64,000 nucleotides of DNA from Methanobrevibacter sp. (GCA_017434555.1 JAFRFB010000013.1:1-64000), one strand, 5' to 3'; positions 50,455 through 60,387 are shown, counted from the first letter of the stretch. A program made the numbers and translations. Notes: generated from the sequence alone by a model not told the origin.

Positions 50455-51321
50455 TTAAACTCCTTTAATTTCTATACTTTTCCTCTGGTCCGTTTTTAGA
50501 TAAAATAATGTTATTTCAGGTTTGCAATTTATTCTTAGCCAAAATGAATTTGTTCCAAGACCTTTACTGGTGTATTGGACCATATCTTTTACTTTATACA
50601 TTCCGACAGGATATTTTATTGAATAGGAACATCTGAATGGGGTAGTTTTTACTCCAGGTATAACCAGCTGTCCTCCATGTGAATGGCCGGACATTTGTAA
50701 GTCAAATCTATTAGTTTCAGAAGATATTTTTGCAAAATCTGGTTCATGGGCAAGTAAAATGCTTGCACCATCATCAGGAAGTTTTTCAAGCACTTCATCT
50801 ATATTATCCGCACCGACGGTACAGCTGTCAACACCTGATATGTTGAGTAGCTCTCCATTCTTTTCAAGGGTAAAAACGTCATTACTTAAATCAACAATGT
50901 CAGACTCTTTTAAGATTTCTCTAATTTTTTCAGCGTCTGCCCAATGGTCATGATTTCCTAAAACAGCAAATTTTCCATCTTTTGCTTTTAATCGTTTGAA
51001 TGAGTCTAAAAGAGCATCTTCATAGCCTTCAAGAATATATGATACATAATCTCCAGTTAATGTAATCATATCAGGATTTATGCTGTTGACGTAATCAACC
51101 ACGCCGTTTAAGTATTCCGGACTAATCCATTGTCCCAAATGTATGTCTGTTAAATTTACTATCTTATAATTATGAAATTCAAATGGTAAATTTTTGATTT
51201 TAACCTCTACATCAACCAAATCAAATAAATTCGGTTTGAATTTAGTATCTCCTCTTGTTTGGGTTAATAATGTTTGAAATCCTTGACGCACTCGCATTGC
51301 TGATGGTTTTTCATTTACCAA
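50455..51321 (-). CDS. Calcineurin-like metallophosphoesterase
   Basis: A 288-residue binuclear metallophosphoesterase with NLTDIHLGQWI, TLTGDYVSY, VLGNHDHWADAE, ILLAHEPDF and SGHSHGGQLVIPG, the full set of metal ligands. It resembles the YkuE/UDP-diacylglucosamine hydrolase-like group of membrane-associated enzymes. AAGGTGA favours the TTG at 51321 as start; a GTG at 51330 lies within the ribosome site. It is divergent from the GTPase gene and heads the operon with the membrane phosphodiesterase. Confidence 0.9.
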   Translation of the reverse strand: MVNEKPSAMRVRQGFQTLLTQTRGDTKFKPNLFDLVDVEVKIKNLPFEFHNYKIVNLTDIHLGQWISPEYLNGVVDYVNSINPDMITLTGDYVSYILEGYEDALLDSFKRLKAKDGKFAVLGNHDHWADAEKIREILKESDIVDLSNDVFTLEKNGELLNISGVDSCTVGADNIDEVLEKLPDDGASILLAHEPDFAKISSETNRFDLQMSGHSHGGQLVIPGVKTTPFRCSYSIKYPVGMYKVKDMVQYTSKGLGTNSFWLRINCKPEITLFYLKTDQRKSIEIKGV

Positions 51322-51396
51322 TTTTTTCACCTTATTCTTTAAATAAGTTCGTGAAACTATTTATATTTTAAAAAGTATATAATAAATGTGATTATT

Positions 51397-52587
51397 ATGC
51401 TTCAAATTGCAGTTTGTGGAAAACCAAATGTTGGAAAATCATCTTTTTTCAATTCAGCAACAGCATCTGCCGTTGAAATGGCAAACTATCCGTTTACAAC
51501 AATTGATGCAAATAAAGCTGTTGCTCATGTAATTAAAGATTGCCCATGTAAAGAATTAGGTGTTACATGCAATCCTCACAATTCTATTTGTATTGATGGA
51601 AAGAGATTACTTCCAATTGAATTAATAGATGTTGCAGGATTAGTTCCTGGAGCACATGAAGGAAAAGGATTAGGTAATAAGTTTTTAGACGATTTAATGC
51701 AAGCTAAAGTATTTATAAATGTTATTGATGCTTCCGGTTCAACAGACCTTGAAGGAAATCCTGTTGATGCAGGCTCACACGACCCATTAGAAGATTTAGA
51801 CTTTTTAGAAAACGAAATTGTAATGTGGATGTATGGAATATTATCTAAAAATTGGGTAAGGCTTATAAGAAAAGTTGGTGCGGAGCATCTTGATATTTCA
51901 AAAGTGTTATTTGATCAGTTGTCAGGTACAGGAATAACTATTGAGGATATTATAGAAGCTAAAAGAACAGTCGAACCTGACTTCAATAAATGGGAAGAAG
52001 AAGATTTGATTGAACTTACAAGAAATATCCTGCACATTGCAAAACCGATGATGATTGTTGCAAATAAAGCGGACTTGCCGAGTTCAAAAGCAAATATTGA
52101 AAGAATTAAGGAAAAATATCCAAATGTAATTCCTACTTCTGCAAATTCTGAAATTGCACTTGTCAAAGCAAATGAATCAGGCCTTATCAGTTATGTTTCA
52201 GGTGATGACCACTTTGAAATATTAAAACCTGAAGAGTTATCAGAACCTCAAAAAAAGGCATTGGATTATATTCAAACCAATATTTTGGATGTTTATGGCA
52301 GTACTGGTGTTCAGGACGCTTTAAACTACGGTATTTTTGAACTGTTGGATAATATTGTTGTCTATCCTGTTCAGGATGAAAACAAATACACAGACCAGAA
52401 AGGTAATGTCCTTCCTGACGGATTCTTAGTTAAAAGAGGATCCACTCCACGTGAACTGGCTTATATTGTCCACACAGACATTGGGGATAAATTCATGCAT
52501 GCAGTTGATGCAAGATCAAAAATGCGTGTTGCCAGTGATTATGAGCTTAAAGACGGTGACATTATAAGTATTATTACACGCCAATAA
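51397..52587 (+). CDS. OLA1/YchF-type GTP-binding protein with TGS domain
   Basis: A 396-residue translation-factor-class GTPase of the Obg family: G1 [16 protein letters not shown], the switch region [12 protein letters not shown]3 [23 protein letters not shown]4 NKAD, and a C-terminal TGS domain ([11 protein letters not shown]...[14 protein letters not shown]). Cysteine-containing [15 protein letters not shown] after the switch is usual in the archaeal members. It probably acts on ribosomes. The ATG at 51397 is chosen since the GTG at 51388 is part of the short GTGAT ribosome site. Confidence 0.93.
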   Translation: MLQIAVCGKPNVGKSSFFNSATASAVEMANYPFTTIDANKAVAHVIKDCPCKELGVTCNPHNSICIDGKRLLPIELIDVAGLVPGAHEGKGLGNKFLDDLMQAKVFINVIDASGSTDLEGNPVDAGSHDPLEDLDFLENEIVMWMYGILSKNWVRLIRKVGAEHLDISKVLFDQLSGTGITIEDIIEAKRTVEPDFNKWEEEDLIELTRNILHIAKPMMIVANKADLPSSKANIERIKEKYPNVIPTSANSEIALVKANESGLISYVSGDDHFEILKPEELSEPQKKALDYIQTNILDVYGSTGVQDALNYGIFELLDNIVVYPVQDENKYTDQKGNVLPDGFLVKRGSTPRELAYIVHTDIGDKFMHAVDARSKMRVASDYELKDGDIISIITRQ

Positions 52588-52614
52588 TACTTTCATTTCT
52601 TTTTTTAGATTTTC

Positions 52615-53187
52615 ATGACAAGACCTGCATTAACAAAGCAATTAACGCCTGAAGAATTTAATGAGTATTATTTTTTAAAGGAAGAATTAAAGGAATTTTG
52701 CAGACATGAAGGATTGAAGGTAAGTGGAAATAAGGGAGATTTGGAAAAAAGAATCATCCATTACTTATCAACAGGCGAATCTTTAAAAGAGGAAGATATT
52801 AGGAATAAATCTCAAGAAATTTCTTCTGAAATCGCTTTGGATTCAAAGTTAGGTGAAAACTTCAGATTCAGTGAAGATAAAAGAGCATTTTTTAAAAATG
52901 AAATAGGCAATACTTTCAAGTTCAAGGTTAAATTTCAAAAATGGGTAAAGGCAAATCCGGATAAAACTTACCGTGATGCGATTAATGCATACTTTGAGAT
53001 TCAAAATTCTAAAGAAAAGACAGAAATATCTAAACAGTTTCAGTATAATCAATATATAAGGGATTTCTTCAAAAATAATAATGATAAATCATTGGACGAT
53101 GCAATAAAATGCTGGAAATATAAAAAAAGTTTGAAAGGACATAATCGTTATGAAAATAGTGATTTAAAGGTTTTAAATGGTGAATAA
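52615..53187 (+). CDS. SAP-domain protein with DUF6434-like C-terminus
   Basis: A 190-residue protein. Residues 11-55 (YYFLKEELKEFCRHEGLKVSGNKGDLEKRIIHYLSTG, the L-x-x-F-C...G-x-K-x-x-L-x-x-R-I pattern) are a SAP DNA- or RNA-binding motif. The C-terminal part (FFKNEIGNTFKFKVKFQKWVKANPDKTYRDAINAYFEIQ, residues about 90-130) matches the small domain often found with it and described as DUF6434. Function unknown. It is followed by, and overlaps the ribosome site of, the TIGR04076-like gene. Confidence 0.8.
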   Translation: MTRPALTKQLTPEEFNEYYFLKEELKEFCRHEGLKVSGNKGDLEKRIIHYLSTGESLKEEDIRNKSQEISSEIALDSKLGENFRFSEDKRAFFKNEIGNTFKFKVKFQKWVKANPDKTYRDAINAYFEIQNSKEKTEISKQFQYNQYIRDFFKNNNDKSLDDAIKCWKYKKSLKGHNRYENSDLKVLNGE

Positions 53188-53188
53188 A

Positions 53189-53503
53189 TTGAAAAAAGTA
53201 AAGATAACAGTTATGAAAAAAGTTAGACATGATGACCTGATTGAAAAATATGAAAATCCTCTGGAACATGAATGTGATGTGGAGTTAGGTGATGTTTTCA
53301 TTGCCAATGGATGGAAAAAGCCGGATGATTTTTGCGATAGCGCATGGGAAACCCTTTCTCCATTCGTATTGGCTTTAGCTAATGGGGCCAGTGATTTTTA
53401 TGATGGTTGGATGAAAAATAAAAAATCAGCAATGTTATCATGCAATGACGGTTTTCGTCCTGTCAGTTTTTTACTTGAAACAATGGATGAAGATGCAGAT
53501 TAA
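53189..53503 (+). CDS. TIGR04076-like small cysteine protein
   Basis: A 104-residue protein: KKVKITVMKKVRHDDLIEKYENP, ECDVELGDVFIANGWKKPDDFCDSAWETLSPFVLALANG, and SAMLSCNDGFRPVSFLLE. The spacing of Cys residues and the D-G-x-R-P-V motif identify the TIGR04076 family of unknown function. GGTGA (53179-53183) fixes the TTG at 53189 as start; the ATG at 53177 is within the previous gene. Confidence 0.8.
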   Translation: MKKVKITVMKKVRHDDLIEKYENPLEHECDVELGDVFIANGWKKPDDFCDSAWETLSPFVLALANGASDFYDGWMKNKKSAMLSCNDGFRPVSFLLETMDEDAD

Positions 53504-53510
53504 TTTTTAA

Positions 53511-54536
53511 ATGGATATTATGGCTAATTTATTTGATAAAGGTTTGGATTTTTTTAAAAGGGAAATAGTATTTTCCATTTCATTAATATTGGCTATTTTA
53601 TCTTGTTTTTTTGTAAAACCAAGTTTTAATTATTTTCATTATATCAACTGGGATACGATATTACTTCTTTTCGTTATAATGGTGATTGTGGAGATTCTTA
53701 AGAACTTGGCTGTTTTTGAGATTTTGGTTCGTAAATTATTGGTCCTGATAGGAAATACCAGAGGACTTATTCTGGTTCTTGTTTTTATCTGCTTTTTCAG
53801 TTCAATATTTATAACAAATGATGTTTCATTAATTATATTCGTGCCATTCACTATTCTGGCTTTGAAAAAAGTTGATAGAATTGATTTAACAATAATTACT
53901 GTATCATTACAGACTGTTGCAGCCAATGTCGGATGCATGATTCTTCCTATCGGAGCTCCTCACAATATTGTGATCTATACCGTTTCTGACATATCATTCG
54001 AATCATTTTTCTTTATATTATTGCCATATGTCCTTGTATCTTTGGTATTTTTAACAGCAGCATTGTTTTTCATCCCAAAAGAGAATATTATATTACCTGA
54101 AATGAAAAAAATAGATGTTGATAGAAAAAATTTCTTTAAGCGTGTTTTTTTAGGTGTTGATTACTTTTTGCTTTTAACATTCATTGCTCTTTTCATATTA
54201 ATAGGCAATCTGGAAAATATTTCCTATTTCAATACATTATTTAGCAAATGGATTGCAGGCAATGAAGTTCTTTGGGGTATTTTTGCTTCACAAATAATTT
54301 CTAATGTTCCAGCAGCAATTTTACTCAGTGGTTTCAGCACTAATTATGAAGCCATTATTGTTGGAATTAATATAGGAGGTTTTGGAACTCTCATAGCATC
54401 TATGGCAAATCTGATTTCCTATAAAATTCTCATACGTGAATACGCGGATTTTAAAATTAGATATCTGATTATTTTCACTCTTTTAAATGTTATTTTGCTG
54501 ATTATTCTATTTGGAGTTTATACCATAATTATATAA
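53511..54536 (+). CDS. Anion permease, ArsB/SLC13-like
   Basis: A 341-residue membrane protein with about ten helices. Features of the ion-transporter superfamily are IFITNDVSLIIFVPFTIL (the N-D helix hairpin), ANVGCMILPIGAPHNIVIYTVSDI and the C-terminal repeat ASQIISNVPAAILLSGF. It is shorter than most relatives (about 400 residues). Substrate may be a dicarboxylate, sulfate or arsenite; nothing nearby decides. The start at 53511 lacks a clear ribosome site and is 7 bases after the previous stop; an ATG at 53520 is an alternative. Confidence 0.85.
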   Translation: MDIMANLFDKGLDFFKREIVFSISLILAILSCFFVKPSFNYFHYINWDTILLLFVIMVIVEILKNLAVFEILVRKLLVLIGNTRGLILVLVFICFFSSIFITNDVSLIIFVPFTILALKKVDRIDLTIITVSLQTVAANVGCMILPIGAPHNIVIYTVSDISFESFFFILLPYVLVSLVFLTAALFFIPKENIILPEMKKIDVDRKNFFKRVFLGVDYFLLLTFIALFILIGNLENISYFNTLFSKWIAGNEVLWGIFASQIISNVPAAILLSGFSTNYEAIIVGINIGGFGTLIASMANLISYKILIREYADFKIRYLIIFTLLNVILLIILFGVYTIII

Positions 54537-54551
54537 ATAAAAAATGATGAA

Positions 54552-55142
54552 TTAAGGATTAATTCCATTAAAGAGTATGTTTAGGAATTCATCACTATAT
54601 TCATTTTCTTCAACATTCGGATCTTTATTGTATACTTTCCACAGGACAACTGATTGGAAGGTTATACTGAAACACATAATTGCCAATATTCTTGGATTCA
54701 CGTCTCTGATTTTACCTTTTTCAATTTGCAGTTTAAAGAATTCTTCTAATTTTCCTAAAATCAAATCTGTAATTCTTGAAAGTATAAGTTTTCTTTCAGG
54801 AATTTCTCGAACTTCTTCCATAGCTATTTTCATTATGCTGAAGTCTTCGTCTGAAAGTTGTGAAAGTTCATTGAAGTTATTTTTTAGATATGCATCGATT
54901 TCTTCGTCTTCGTCAAATTCGAATATCTCTTCTATTTTATCAAGAAATATTTGCATATGATGTTCTTTAACAGTCTCTATTAAATTTTTCTTATTTTGAA
55001 ACTTTCTAAAAATTGTTATTTCATTTACTCCAGCTTCAGCAGCTATTTTTTTTGTTGTAGCTTTTTTAATCCCTTCTTTTTGAAGAATTCTAAATGTTGC
55101 ATTAATAATTTTTTCTTCAGTCGTTGTTGAATCGATATTCAT
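54552..55142 (-). CDS. TetR-family transcriptional regulator
   Basis: A 196-residue protein with a typical N-terminal helix-turn-helix: EEKIINATFRILQKEGIKKATTKKIAAEAGVNEITIFRKFQNKKNLIETV (residues 9-58), then an all-helical ligand domain. AAGTGAT precedes the ATG. It is 12 bases downstream of the C_GCAxxG_C_C gene on the same strand, so it may regulate that gene, or the convergent permease. Confidence 0.9.
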   Translation of the reverse strand: MNIDSTTTEEKIINATFRILQKEGIKKATTKKIAAEAGVNEITIFRKFQNKKNLIETVKEHHMQIFLDKIEEIFEFDEDEEIDAYLKNNFNELSQLSDEDFSIMKIAMEEVREIPERKLILSRITDLILGKLEEFFKLQIEKGKIRDVNPRILAIMCFSITFQSVVLWKVYNKDPNVEENEYSDEFLNILFNGINP

Positions 55143-55154
55143 ATAATCACTTTA

Positions 55155-55550
55155 TTATTTCAATAAATCAGCTTCTTTGTTTGCAATAAATACGCAGCAG
55201 TCAACGCAGGGGGATTTGTCTTTTCCATAATCACTTATTTTGTCGCAACGGACAGTGCCGTATTCTTCCTTAAACGTGTTAAACAGTTCTTTTGCATTGG
55301 CTTTAATTTTCACTTCATCGTCAACCAAAAGTCCGTTTGCAATTAATGCTCCGGTCAGTGCTCCGCATGTTCCTTCGTCAAATGTTCCACCCATTCCTCC
55401 GGCAAATCCGCAGGCTAATTTGCACATTTCACTTTGACTTATTGGATATTCGGCTGTTTCACATAAACCCATTAAAGTTGACTCGGAACAACTTTTAAAT
55501 GTTCTGTACTCTCTTATTTTTTCTTCCAATATTTTTTTGTCAAGTTCCAT
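55155..55550 (-). CDS. C_GCAxxG_C_C family redox protein
   Basis: A 131-residue protein with the family's conserved cysteines: FKSCSESTLMGLCE, CKLACGFAGGMGGTFDEGTCGALTGALIANGLL, and VRCDKISDYGKDKSPCVDCCVFIANKEA. The family is probably iron-sulfur or thiol-redox, of unproven function. The ATG at 55550 follows GGATGGAG; an upstream in-frame start would add 20 residues without a ribosome site. Confidence 0.9.
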   Translation of the reverse strand: MELDKKILEEKIREYRTFKSCSESTLMGLCETAEYPISQSEMCKLACGFAGGMGGTFDEGTCGALTGALIANGLLVDDEVKIKANAKELFNTFKEEYGTVRCDKISDYGKDKSPCVDCCVFIANKEADLLK

Positions 55551-55635
55551 AAAACTCCATCCCCATCTATAATATGTATTATATATTATAATTTTTAAAT
55601 AATTAACCATATTAATTTTTTATTAGGTGAAAATT

Positions 55636-56706
55636 ATGCATCCGAGACCAAGTCCAATTGCAGCATCCCTTTATACATTGAGGGATATGAATGTTGATGT
55701 TATTATCATGCATGGTCCTAATGGCTGCTGTTTTAGAACAGGCAGGCTTTTAGAAAGTGATGGAGTCCGTGTTTTAACAACTGCAATGGCAGAAAACGAT
55801 TTTATTTTAGGTGCTGGAGATAAATTGGAAGAAACTTTAATTAAGGCTTATGATATGTTCGAACCAGAACTGATGGGAGTTGTTGGAACATGTGCAAGTA
55901 TGATTATTGGTGAAGATTTAAAAGAGGCAATAGCTAATGCAGATTTGGATTGTACAGTCATTCCTGTTGAATCTCATGGAGGTTCAGGTGAAGGGGACAA
56001 TACGGTTGGTGCAATCATGGTTTTAGAATCAGCTGTTGAATGCGGTGTTATTCCTCGAGAGGAAGCTGACAGACAAATTGAAATGCTTGAAAAAGCAACT
56101 GAAATAGAAAAAACTCGAGGCATGGCTCAGGGAAAATACATCAAGCCTAATTTCGGTGATTCAAAAGAAATTGTAGCAAAAGATATCGTTCAGGCTTTAA
56201 AAGATGATAAAAAAGTTGCCTTTGTCTTGAATGCTAAAAAAGAGACTGCTTATTTATTTGCCGATATTATTAATTTTGATTATGTTCAAATCAATCCTCA
56301 AAATAAACCGATAATTGTTGCTAATCTGGATGAAAACATTGGTTTGGAAAGAATCAGAGGTCATGCAAGCAATATCAAAAGTGAACTGCCGATGGATATT
56401 GATTTCATTACTGGAGGATTGGATGAATATCCTATAACTGCTGATAGTGCATACGATTATTTAAAAGATATGGATTTGGATTTGGTTGTTGTATTTGGCG
56501 TTCCTCATGCATTTCCTATCGAAAAAATGGATGTCAAATCAGTTGCAGTTACTGATGGACCTCGTTTAGTCGAGCCTTTACGTGAACTGGGTTATGACAA
56601 TGTTGTCGCTGAACTTGATGCCCATTCCAAAACATTGGGAACAGATAAAATCGTTGATTCCGACTTTGGTTTAATGATTAGATCAGCTATTGACTGGATG
56701 GAATAA
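55636..56706 (+). CDS. cfbD: Ni-sirohydrochlorin a,c-diamide reductive cyclase catalytic subunit CfbD
   Basis: A nitrogenase-like protein of coenzyme F430 synthesis, 356 residues, that works with the ATP-dependent reductase CfbC. It shows [39 protein letters not shown] (residues 1-39), [16 protein letters not shown] and [12 protein letters not shown], with the cysteines for the iron-sulfur cluster. CfbC is not in the window. AGGTGA precedes the ATG at 55636. The hisH gene starts 1 base after its stop. Its presence is strong evidence for a methanogen. Confidence 0.93.
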   Translation: MHPRPSPIAASLYTLRDMNVDVIIMHGPNGCCFRTGRLLESDGVRVLTTAMAENDFILGAGDKLEETLIKAYDMFEPELMGVVGTCASMIIGEDLKEAIANADLDCTVIPVESHGGSGEGDNTVGAIMVLESAVECGVIPREEADRQIEMLEKATEIEKTRGMAQGKYIKPNFGDSKEIVAKDIVQALKDDKKVAFVLNAKKETAYLFADIINFDYVQINPQNKPIIVANLDENIGLERIRGHASNIKSELPMDIDFITGGLDEYPITADSAYDYLKDMDLDLVVVFGVPHAFPIEKMDVKSVAVTDGPRLVEPLRELGYDNVVAELDAHSKTLGTDKIVDSDFGLMIRSAIDWME

Positions 56707-56707
56707 T

Positions 56708-57304
56708 ATGATAACGATAATTGATTATAAAAGCGGAAATTTAAAAAGCATTTCAAACGGATTTAAAAAAATCGGTGAGGATTTTCTAATAACTGATGAC
56801 ATTGAACTGATTTGCGATGCCAAGCATCTTGTATTGCCGGGTGTCGGGGCTTTCGGTTCTGCAATGGAAAATCTGGAGCCTTTCAGAGATGTCATTTATG
56901 AGCATGTTAATGATGATAAGCCATTTTTAGGTGTCTGTCTGGGCCAGCAGGTATTGATGGGTAAAAGTGAAGAAAGCCCTGATGTGGATGGACTTAATTT
57001 ATTCAAAGGACATTGTGAATACCTGCCCGAAGGAGTTAAAGTACCTCATATGGGTTGGAATAAATTGAATGTGGTTAAGGATTCCCCAATTTTAGATGGC
57101 GTAAACGGGGAGTATTTTTATTTTGTACACTCATATCATGTAATTCCTGAAGATGATGCAATAGTTGCCGGAGTTTGTGATTATGGAATTGACGTTGTTG
57201 CATCTTTAAGTCAGAATAACTTATTTTCAACACAATTTCATCCGGAAAAGAGTGGAAAAGCCGGACTTAAGATTTTAAAAAATTTTGTTAACATTAAGGA
57301 GTAG
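56708..57304 (+). CDS. hisH: Imidazole glycerol phosphate synthase glutaminase subunit HisH
   Basis: Class I glutamine amidotransferase of histidine synthesis, 198 residues. It starts ITIIDYKSGNLKSISNGF and has LVLPGVGAFGSAM, the nucleophile Cys in FLGVCLGQQVLMG, and the catalytic His-Glu in STQFHPEKSG. It supplies ammonia to HisF, which is not adjacent. The ATG at 56708 lies directly after the cfbD stop. Confidence 0.95.
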   Translation: MITIIDYKSGNLKSISNGFKKIGEDFLITDDIELICDAKHLVLPGVGAFGSAMENLEPFRDVIYEHVNDDKPFLGVCLGQQVLMGKSEESPDVDGLNLFKGHCEYLPEGVKVPHMGWNKLNVVKDSPILDGVNGEYFYFVHSYHVIPEDDAIVAGVCDYGIDVVASLSQNNLFSTQFHPEKSGKAGLKILKNFVNIKE

Positions 57305-57309
57305 TTAAT

Positions 57310-58671
57310 ATGGATATAGAAGGATTTGTTAGAGCAAGAATTGATGATTATACTTACGAAGATTTATCTGTACTTTTAGCTGAAAGAATTAAGGAATATA
57401 AGGAAATTTCAGATGAAAATTCAATAAAAATGGCTGAAGCGGTAATAGATGAAGTTTCAACCACTTTAAAATTAAAAGAAAGTGATGACGAGTTTTTAAA
57501 AGAGATAACTGAAATTACCAAATCCGGAGTCGGAATGGGTGAAATGGGTGTCGGTTCCCGTGGAGCGGGAGACTTTTTCGTTCACAGAAGAATTGCCGAT
57601 ATTGTGGCATCAACTAACACCGCATCTCTTGTAAATCCAACAGAACAGGATGACGGTGGAGTTGTACGTTCAAAAGCTAAAAATGATGATGTTTATATTA
57701 CCACTGCCGTTGACGGTATTCATTCAAGATTAAGTGAATATCCTTTTTTAGGCGGTTTTCATGTTACAAGGGCAACTTTAAGGGATGTCTGTGTAATGGG
57801 GGCAGATCCAGTAGCTATTTTAAGTGATGTGCACCTGGCTGATGACGGTGATGTAGGTAAGATATTTGACTTTACTGCAGGTGTAGCTGCGGTTTCAGAA
57901 CTCGTTAATGTTCCTATAGTTGCTGGAAGTACTTTAAGGGTTGGCGGAGACATGGTTTTAGGTGACAGATTTGTTTCCGCAGTTGGAAGCGTAGGTGTTT
58001 CTGATTATCCTCCAACTGCACGTAAAGGCGCAACAAAAGGTGACGTTATTTTATTAACTGAAGGATCAGGTGGAGGAACCATTACAACAACAGCTATTTA
58101 TAATGGATTTTTCGATGTTGTATGGGATACGATGAACGTTAATTTTGTTCAGGCATCACAATCTCTTTTTGAAGCCGATTTAGTTAAAGACATTCATGCA
58201 ATGACTGATGTAACCAATGGAGGTCTCAGGGGAGATGCACATGAAATATCCAATACCACTGGTGTAGGTTTGGAATTTTATGAAAAGGATATTAGGAATA
58301 TGGTCGCTCCAAATGTATTGAACATGCTTGAAACATTAAATATTGATCCTTTGGGAGTTTCAACTGATTCATTGATGCTTGTAGTACCGGAAGATATTGC
58401 AGAAGATGTTAAAAAAACCGTATCTTCAGCAGGTGTTGATATCTCAGAAATAGGTCAGGTCACAGATAGCGGTGAACCAATCTTGATTAAGGAAGATTCA
58501 TCTACAGAAAAACTTGTTCCTCTTTTCAGAGAAGCTGCATACACAAAAATTAAAAAGTTAGTCGGTGATACCACGCCGGAGGACTTTGAATTAATGCAGG
58601 AAAAAGTCCAAAAAGCATGCGAAGATGCAATTGCTAAAAAGGATAAGGTTATAAAGTATATAACATCTTAA
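57310..58671 (+). CDS. AIR-synthase-like (HypE/SelD/PurM superfamily) protein
   Basis: A 453-residue ATP-grasp-like PurM-fold protein with an additional N-terminal helical part (about 70 residues). Conserved features are MGEMGVGSRGAGDFFVHRRIADIV, the DDVYITTAVDGIHSRL metal segment, GGFHVTRATLRDVCVMGADPVAILSDVHLADD, and DVTNGGLRGDAHEIS. It belongs to the archaeal HypE-related group of unknown substrate. It may take part in cofactor maturation, in line with the neighbouring cfbD. It starts 5 bases after hisH, with a stretch AAGGAG ahead. Confidence 0.85.
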   Translation: MDIEGFVRARIDDYTYEDLSVLLAERIKEYKEISDENSIKMAEAVIDEVSTTLKLKESDDEFLKEITEITKSGVGMGEMGVGSRGAGDFFVHRRIADIVASTNTASLVNPTEQDDGGVVRSKAKNDDVYITTAVDGIHSRLSEYPFLGGFHVTRATLRDVCVMGADPVAILSDVHLADDGDVGKIFDFTAGVAAVSELVNVPIVAGSTLRVGGDMVLGDRFVSAVGSVGVSDYPPTARKGATKGDVILLTEGSGGGTITTTAIYNGFFDVVWDTMNVNFVQASQSLFEADLVKDIHAMTDVTNGGLRGDAHEISNTTGVGLEFYEKDIRNMVAPNVLNMLETLNIDPLGVSTDSLMLVVPEDIAEDVKKTVSSAGVDISEIGQVTDSGEPILIKEDSSTEKLVPLFREAAYTKIKKLVGDTTPEDFELMQEKVQKACEDAIAKKDKVIKYITS

Positions 58672-59203
58672 TTATCACAAGTTTATTAACTCTCTACAGT
58701 ACTTTATTTAAAAAACCTAATACTAATAGTTTTTGTGCTATCGTTCAAAAGCATTAGATTATAACAATATTCAGAAAAATAAATGAAATTATAATAAGTA
58801 TTCAAAAATATAATGATAAAAATAAACAGCACAAAAAGAAACAATGCAAACACAGATAAAATTCACTAAATCATCACAGAACAGAACGAGCCAAAAAAAT
58901 TCAATAATAAATTCACGAGATAGTGAGGAAATGAATCCCCACTAGAACCTTTTCCTTTTTGTGCCTAATTAACAATATTATCACTAATAACATATATAAT
59001 TGAAATTAAGAATTAAATTCATCTTTGCAGTTCCGATGAAGACAAAATTCGATAGTGAATTAACAAAGAAGTGATTAATTTAATGAATGGGATAAAAATT
59101 GCATCTAGTAAAATAATCATCGTGTTCATTAATTTAATCAATGAACCTAAAAATAATAATATAAATCATTAAATCTATATCTCGCAATAAAAAAATAAAA
59201 AAG
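58672..59203. other. Gene-poor A/T-rich region at the provirus side
   Basis: No open frame above 60 codons, tRNA or CRISPR-type repeat is visible. An imperfect inverted repeat, GATTAATTTAATGAA (about 59073) and TTCATTAATTTAATC (about 59125), may be a hairpin. An integration site could lie here or in 59639-59939, but no duplicated core can be shown because the other end is outside the window. Confidence 0.4.
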
Positions 59204-59638
59204 TTATTGGTTTAATTGAGAACCAATGCTTTTATAATCTAACAAGAAATCATTGCCGTTATAATAAACGATTTCATAAATAGAACCATCTTCAGTAGTA
59301 AATACTGTCATAGATGGAGTACCATCAGAAAAAACAATATTTTGGTATGTAATACCATTATCTTCAATGGTAGTGATGTTATCCTCAGGCAATAATTCGT
59401 TTAGAATAGTTGTTTCCTCAGTTGCCTTAGTAATCATATACAATGGTTTACCATCTTCGCTATTGATAGTAATAGTAGAAGTGCCATTACCTTGAATATT
59501 TTCTATTTCTTTATCACTCAAATCATCAATAGTAAATGATTTACCACCGATAGATAGTGTAACTTGGCTACTAGCAACACAAGTACTCATTCCTATCAAT
59601 AATATCATTGATATTATCAGAATATATTTAAATCTCAT
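59204..59638 (-). CDS. Small secreted protein, 144 residues
   Basis: A signal peptide (YILIISMILLIGMSTCVAS) precedes about 120 residues of acidic beta-rich sequence (VTLSIGGKSFTIDDLSD, STITINSEDGKPLYMITKA, TPSMTVFTTEDGSIYEIVYY). I recognise no family. It stands alone between two gene-poor stretches, so whether it belongs to the host or the provirus is open. Confidence 0.75.
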   Translation of the reverse strand: MRFKYILIISMILLIGMSTCVASSQVTLSIGGKSFTIDDLSDKEIENIQGNGTSTITINSEDGKPLYMITKATEETTILNELLPEDNITTIEDNGITYQNIVFSDGTPSMTVFTTEDGSIYEIVYYNGNDFLLDYKSIGSQLNQ

Positions 59639-59939
59639 TTTAAATCATCTCTTTTTAATTATAGTAATAAATATACTTTTTTAAATAATTAAAATTTAAG
59701 ATTACAAATTTGAATGAGATGATACATTAAAACACTACTAAATTAAAAAAGGTTACAAATAATTAATGAAACTATCATTGGAGATGTAACTTGAAAGAAA
59801 ATAACCTAAAACACTACATATACCTATATTAAAAGAAAATAAAAAAACAATCCCATTCATTTTAAAAATAATGTAAAAAAATAATGGAATTGTAAAGATT
59901 CATAATCTCTAACAATCCCACCAGGAAAAACAAATAAAA
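59639..59939. other. Intergenic region before the provirus genes
   Basis: About 300 bases, A/T rich. The start-side part holds the promoter of the secreted protein; the end contains the terminator at 59886-59919. An inverted pair CAATCCCATT (59848-59857) and AATGGAATTG (59883-59892) overlaps it, so alternative hairpins are possible. Confidence 0.4.
59886..59919 (-). terminator. Terminator of the small provirus gene operon
   Basis: On the minus strand GGGATTGT-TAG-AGATT pairs with AATCTTT-ACAATTCC with a small loop, and a T-rich run (TATTTTTTT) follows. It lies 20 bases after the last small gene. Confidence 0.65.
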
Positions 59940-60371
59940 CTAGAATAAATCAACATGTTCCATATGGACTACTGAATTTTCACCCTCTTCTGTTTTAACG
60001 ATTTCAGTTACACGGACTAACACTGACCTATCATCTACGAACAAAACCTTTGCCGTGTCATTCATATAATACTTATCGGCAGGATCAGGATTTGCAGAAA
60101 ACATATCTCCAACTTTACTGTGTTTTAATTCCTGAAATGTAATGCCATACTCACGGTCTGTACGGAAATCCTTGTTTTCATCAAAACTAGTGTATTCCAA
60201 CATAATCGCTACACTATCTCTTTTGATTTCCACAATATCATCAATAGTACAACCTTCCAATGTGTTTAATAACTTTTCTACAACATCGGCTGCGGTTAAG
60301 TCATCTCCTTTCAATTTATCAATTTTATCAAGTGAAGATTTTTTAATTCTAATCGTTGTATAATCTACCAT
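59940..60371 (-). CDS. Provirus protein with ribbon-helix-helix-like N-terminus
   Basis: A 143-residue acidic protein. The start, TTIRIKKSSLDKIDKLKGDD then TAADVVEKLLNTLEG, looks like a ribbon-helix-helix DNA-binding unit (strand, helix, turn, helix), though without a proven match. The rest is acidic and beta-rich. GAGGTGAT sets the start at 60371. It is the last gene in the small-gene operon and could be its regulator. Confidence 0.7.
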   Translation of the reverse strand: MVDYTTIRIKKSSLDKIDKLKGDDLTAADVVEKLLNTLEGCTIDDIVEIKRDSVAIMLEYTSFDENKDFRTDREYGITFQELKHSKVGDMFSANPDPADKYYMNDTAKVLFVDDRSVLVRVTEIVKTEEGENSVVHMEHVDLF

Positions 60372-60387
60372 GCTAATCACCTCATTT

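Noticed and set aside
59025-59080. A possible C/D-box RNA (CCGATGAAGAC followed by TAGTGAATT)
   Set aside because: The C box is imperfect and no proper D box or internal C'/D' pair is found at the right distance.
59073-59139. Inverted repeat GATTAATTTAATGAA / TTCATTAATTTAATC as an attachment site or terminator
   Set aside because: It is imperfect and in very A/T-rich sequence, where such matches arise by chance; no second copy is available to support attachment.
58672-59939. CRISPR array or tRNA at the provirus border
   Set aside because: No regularly spaced direct repeats and no cloverleaf with a T-loop (GGTTCGAATCC-like) sequence were seen.
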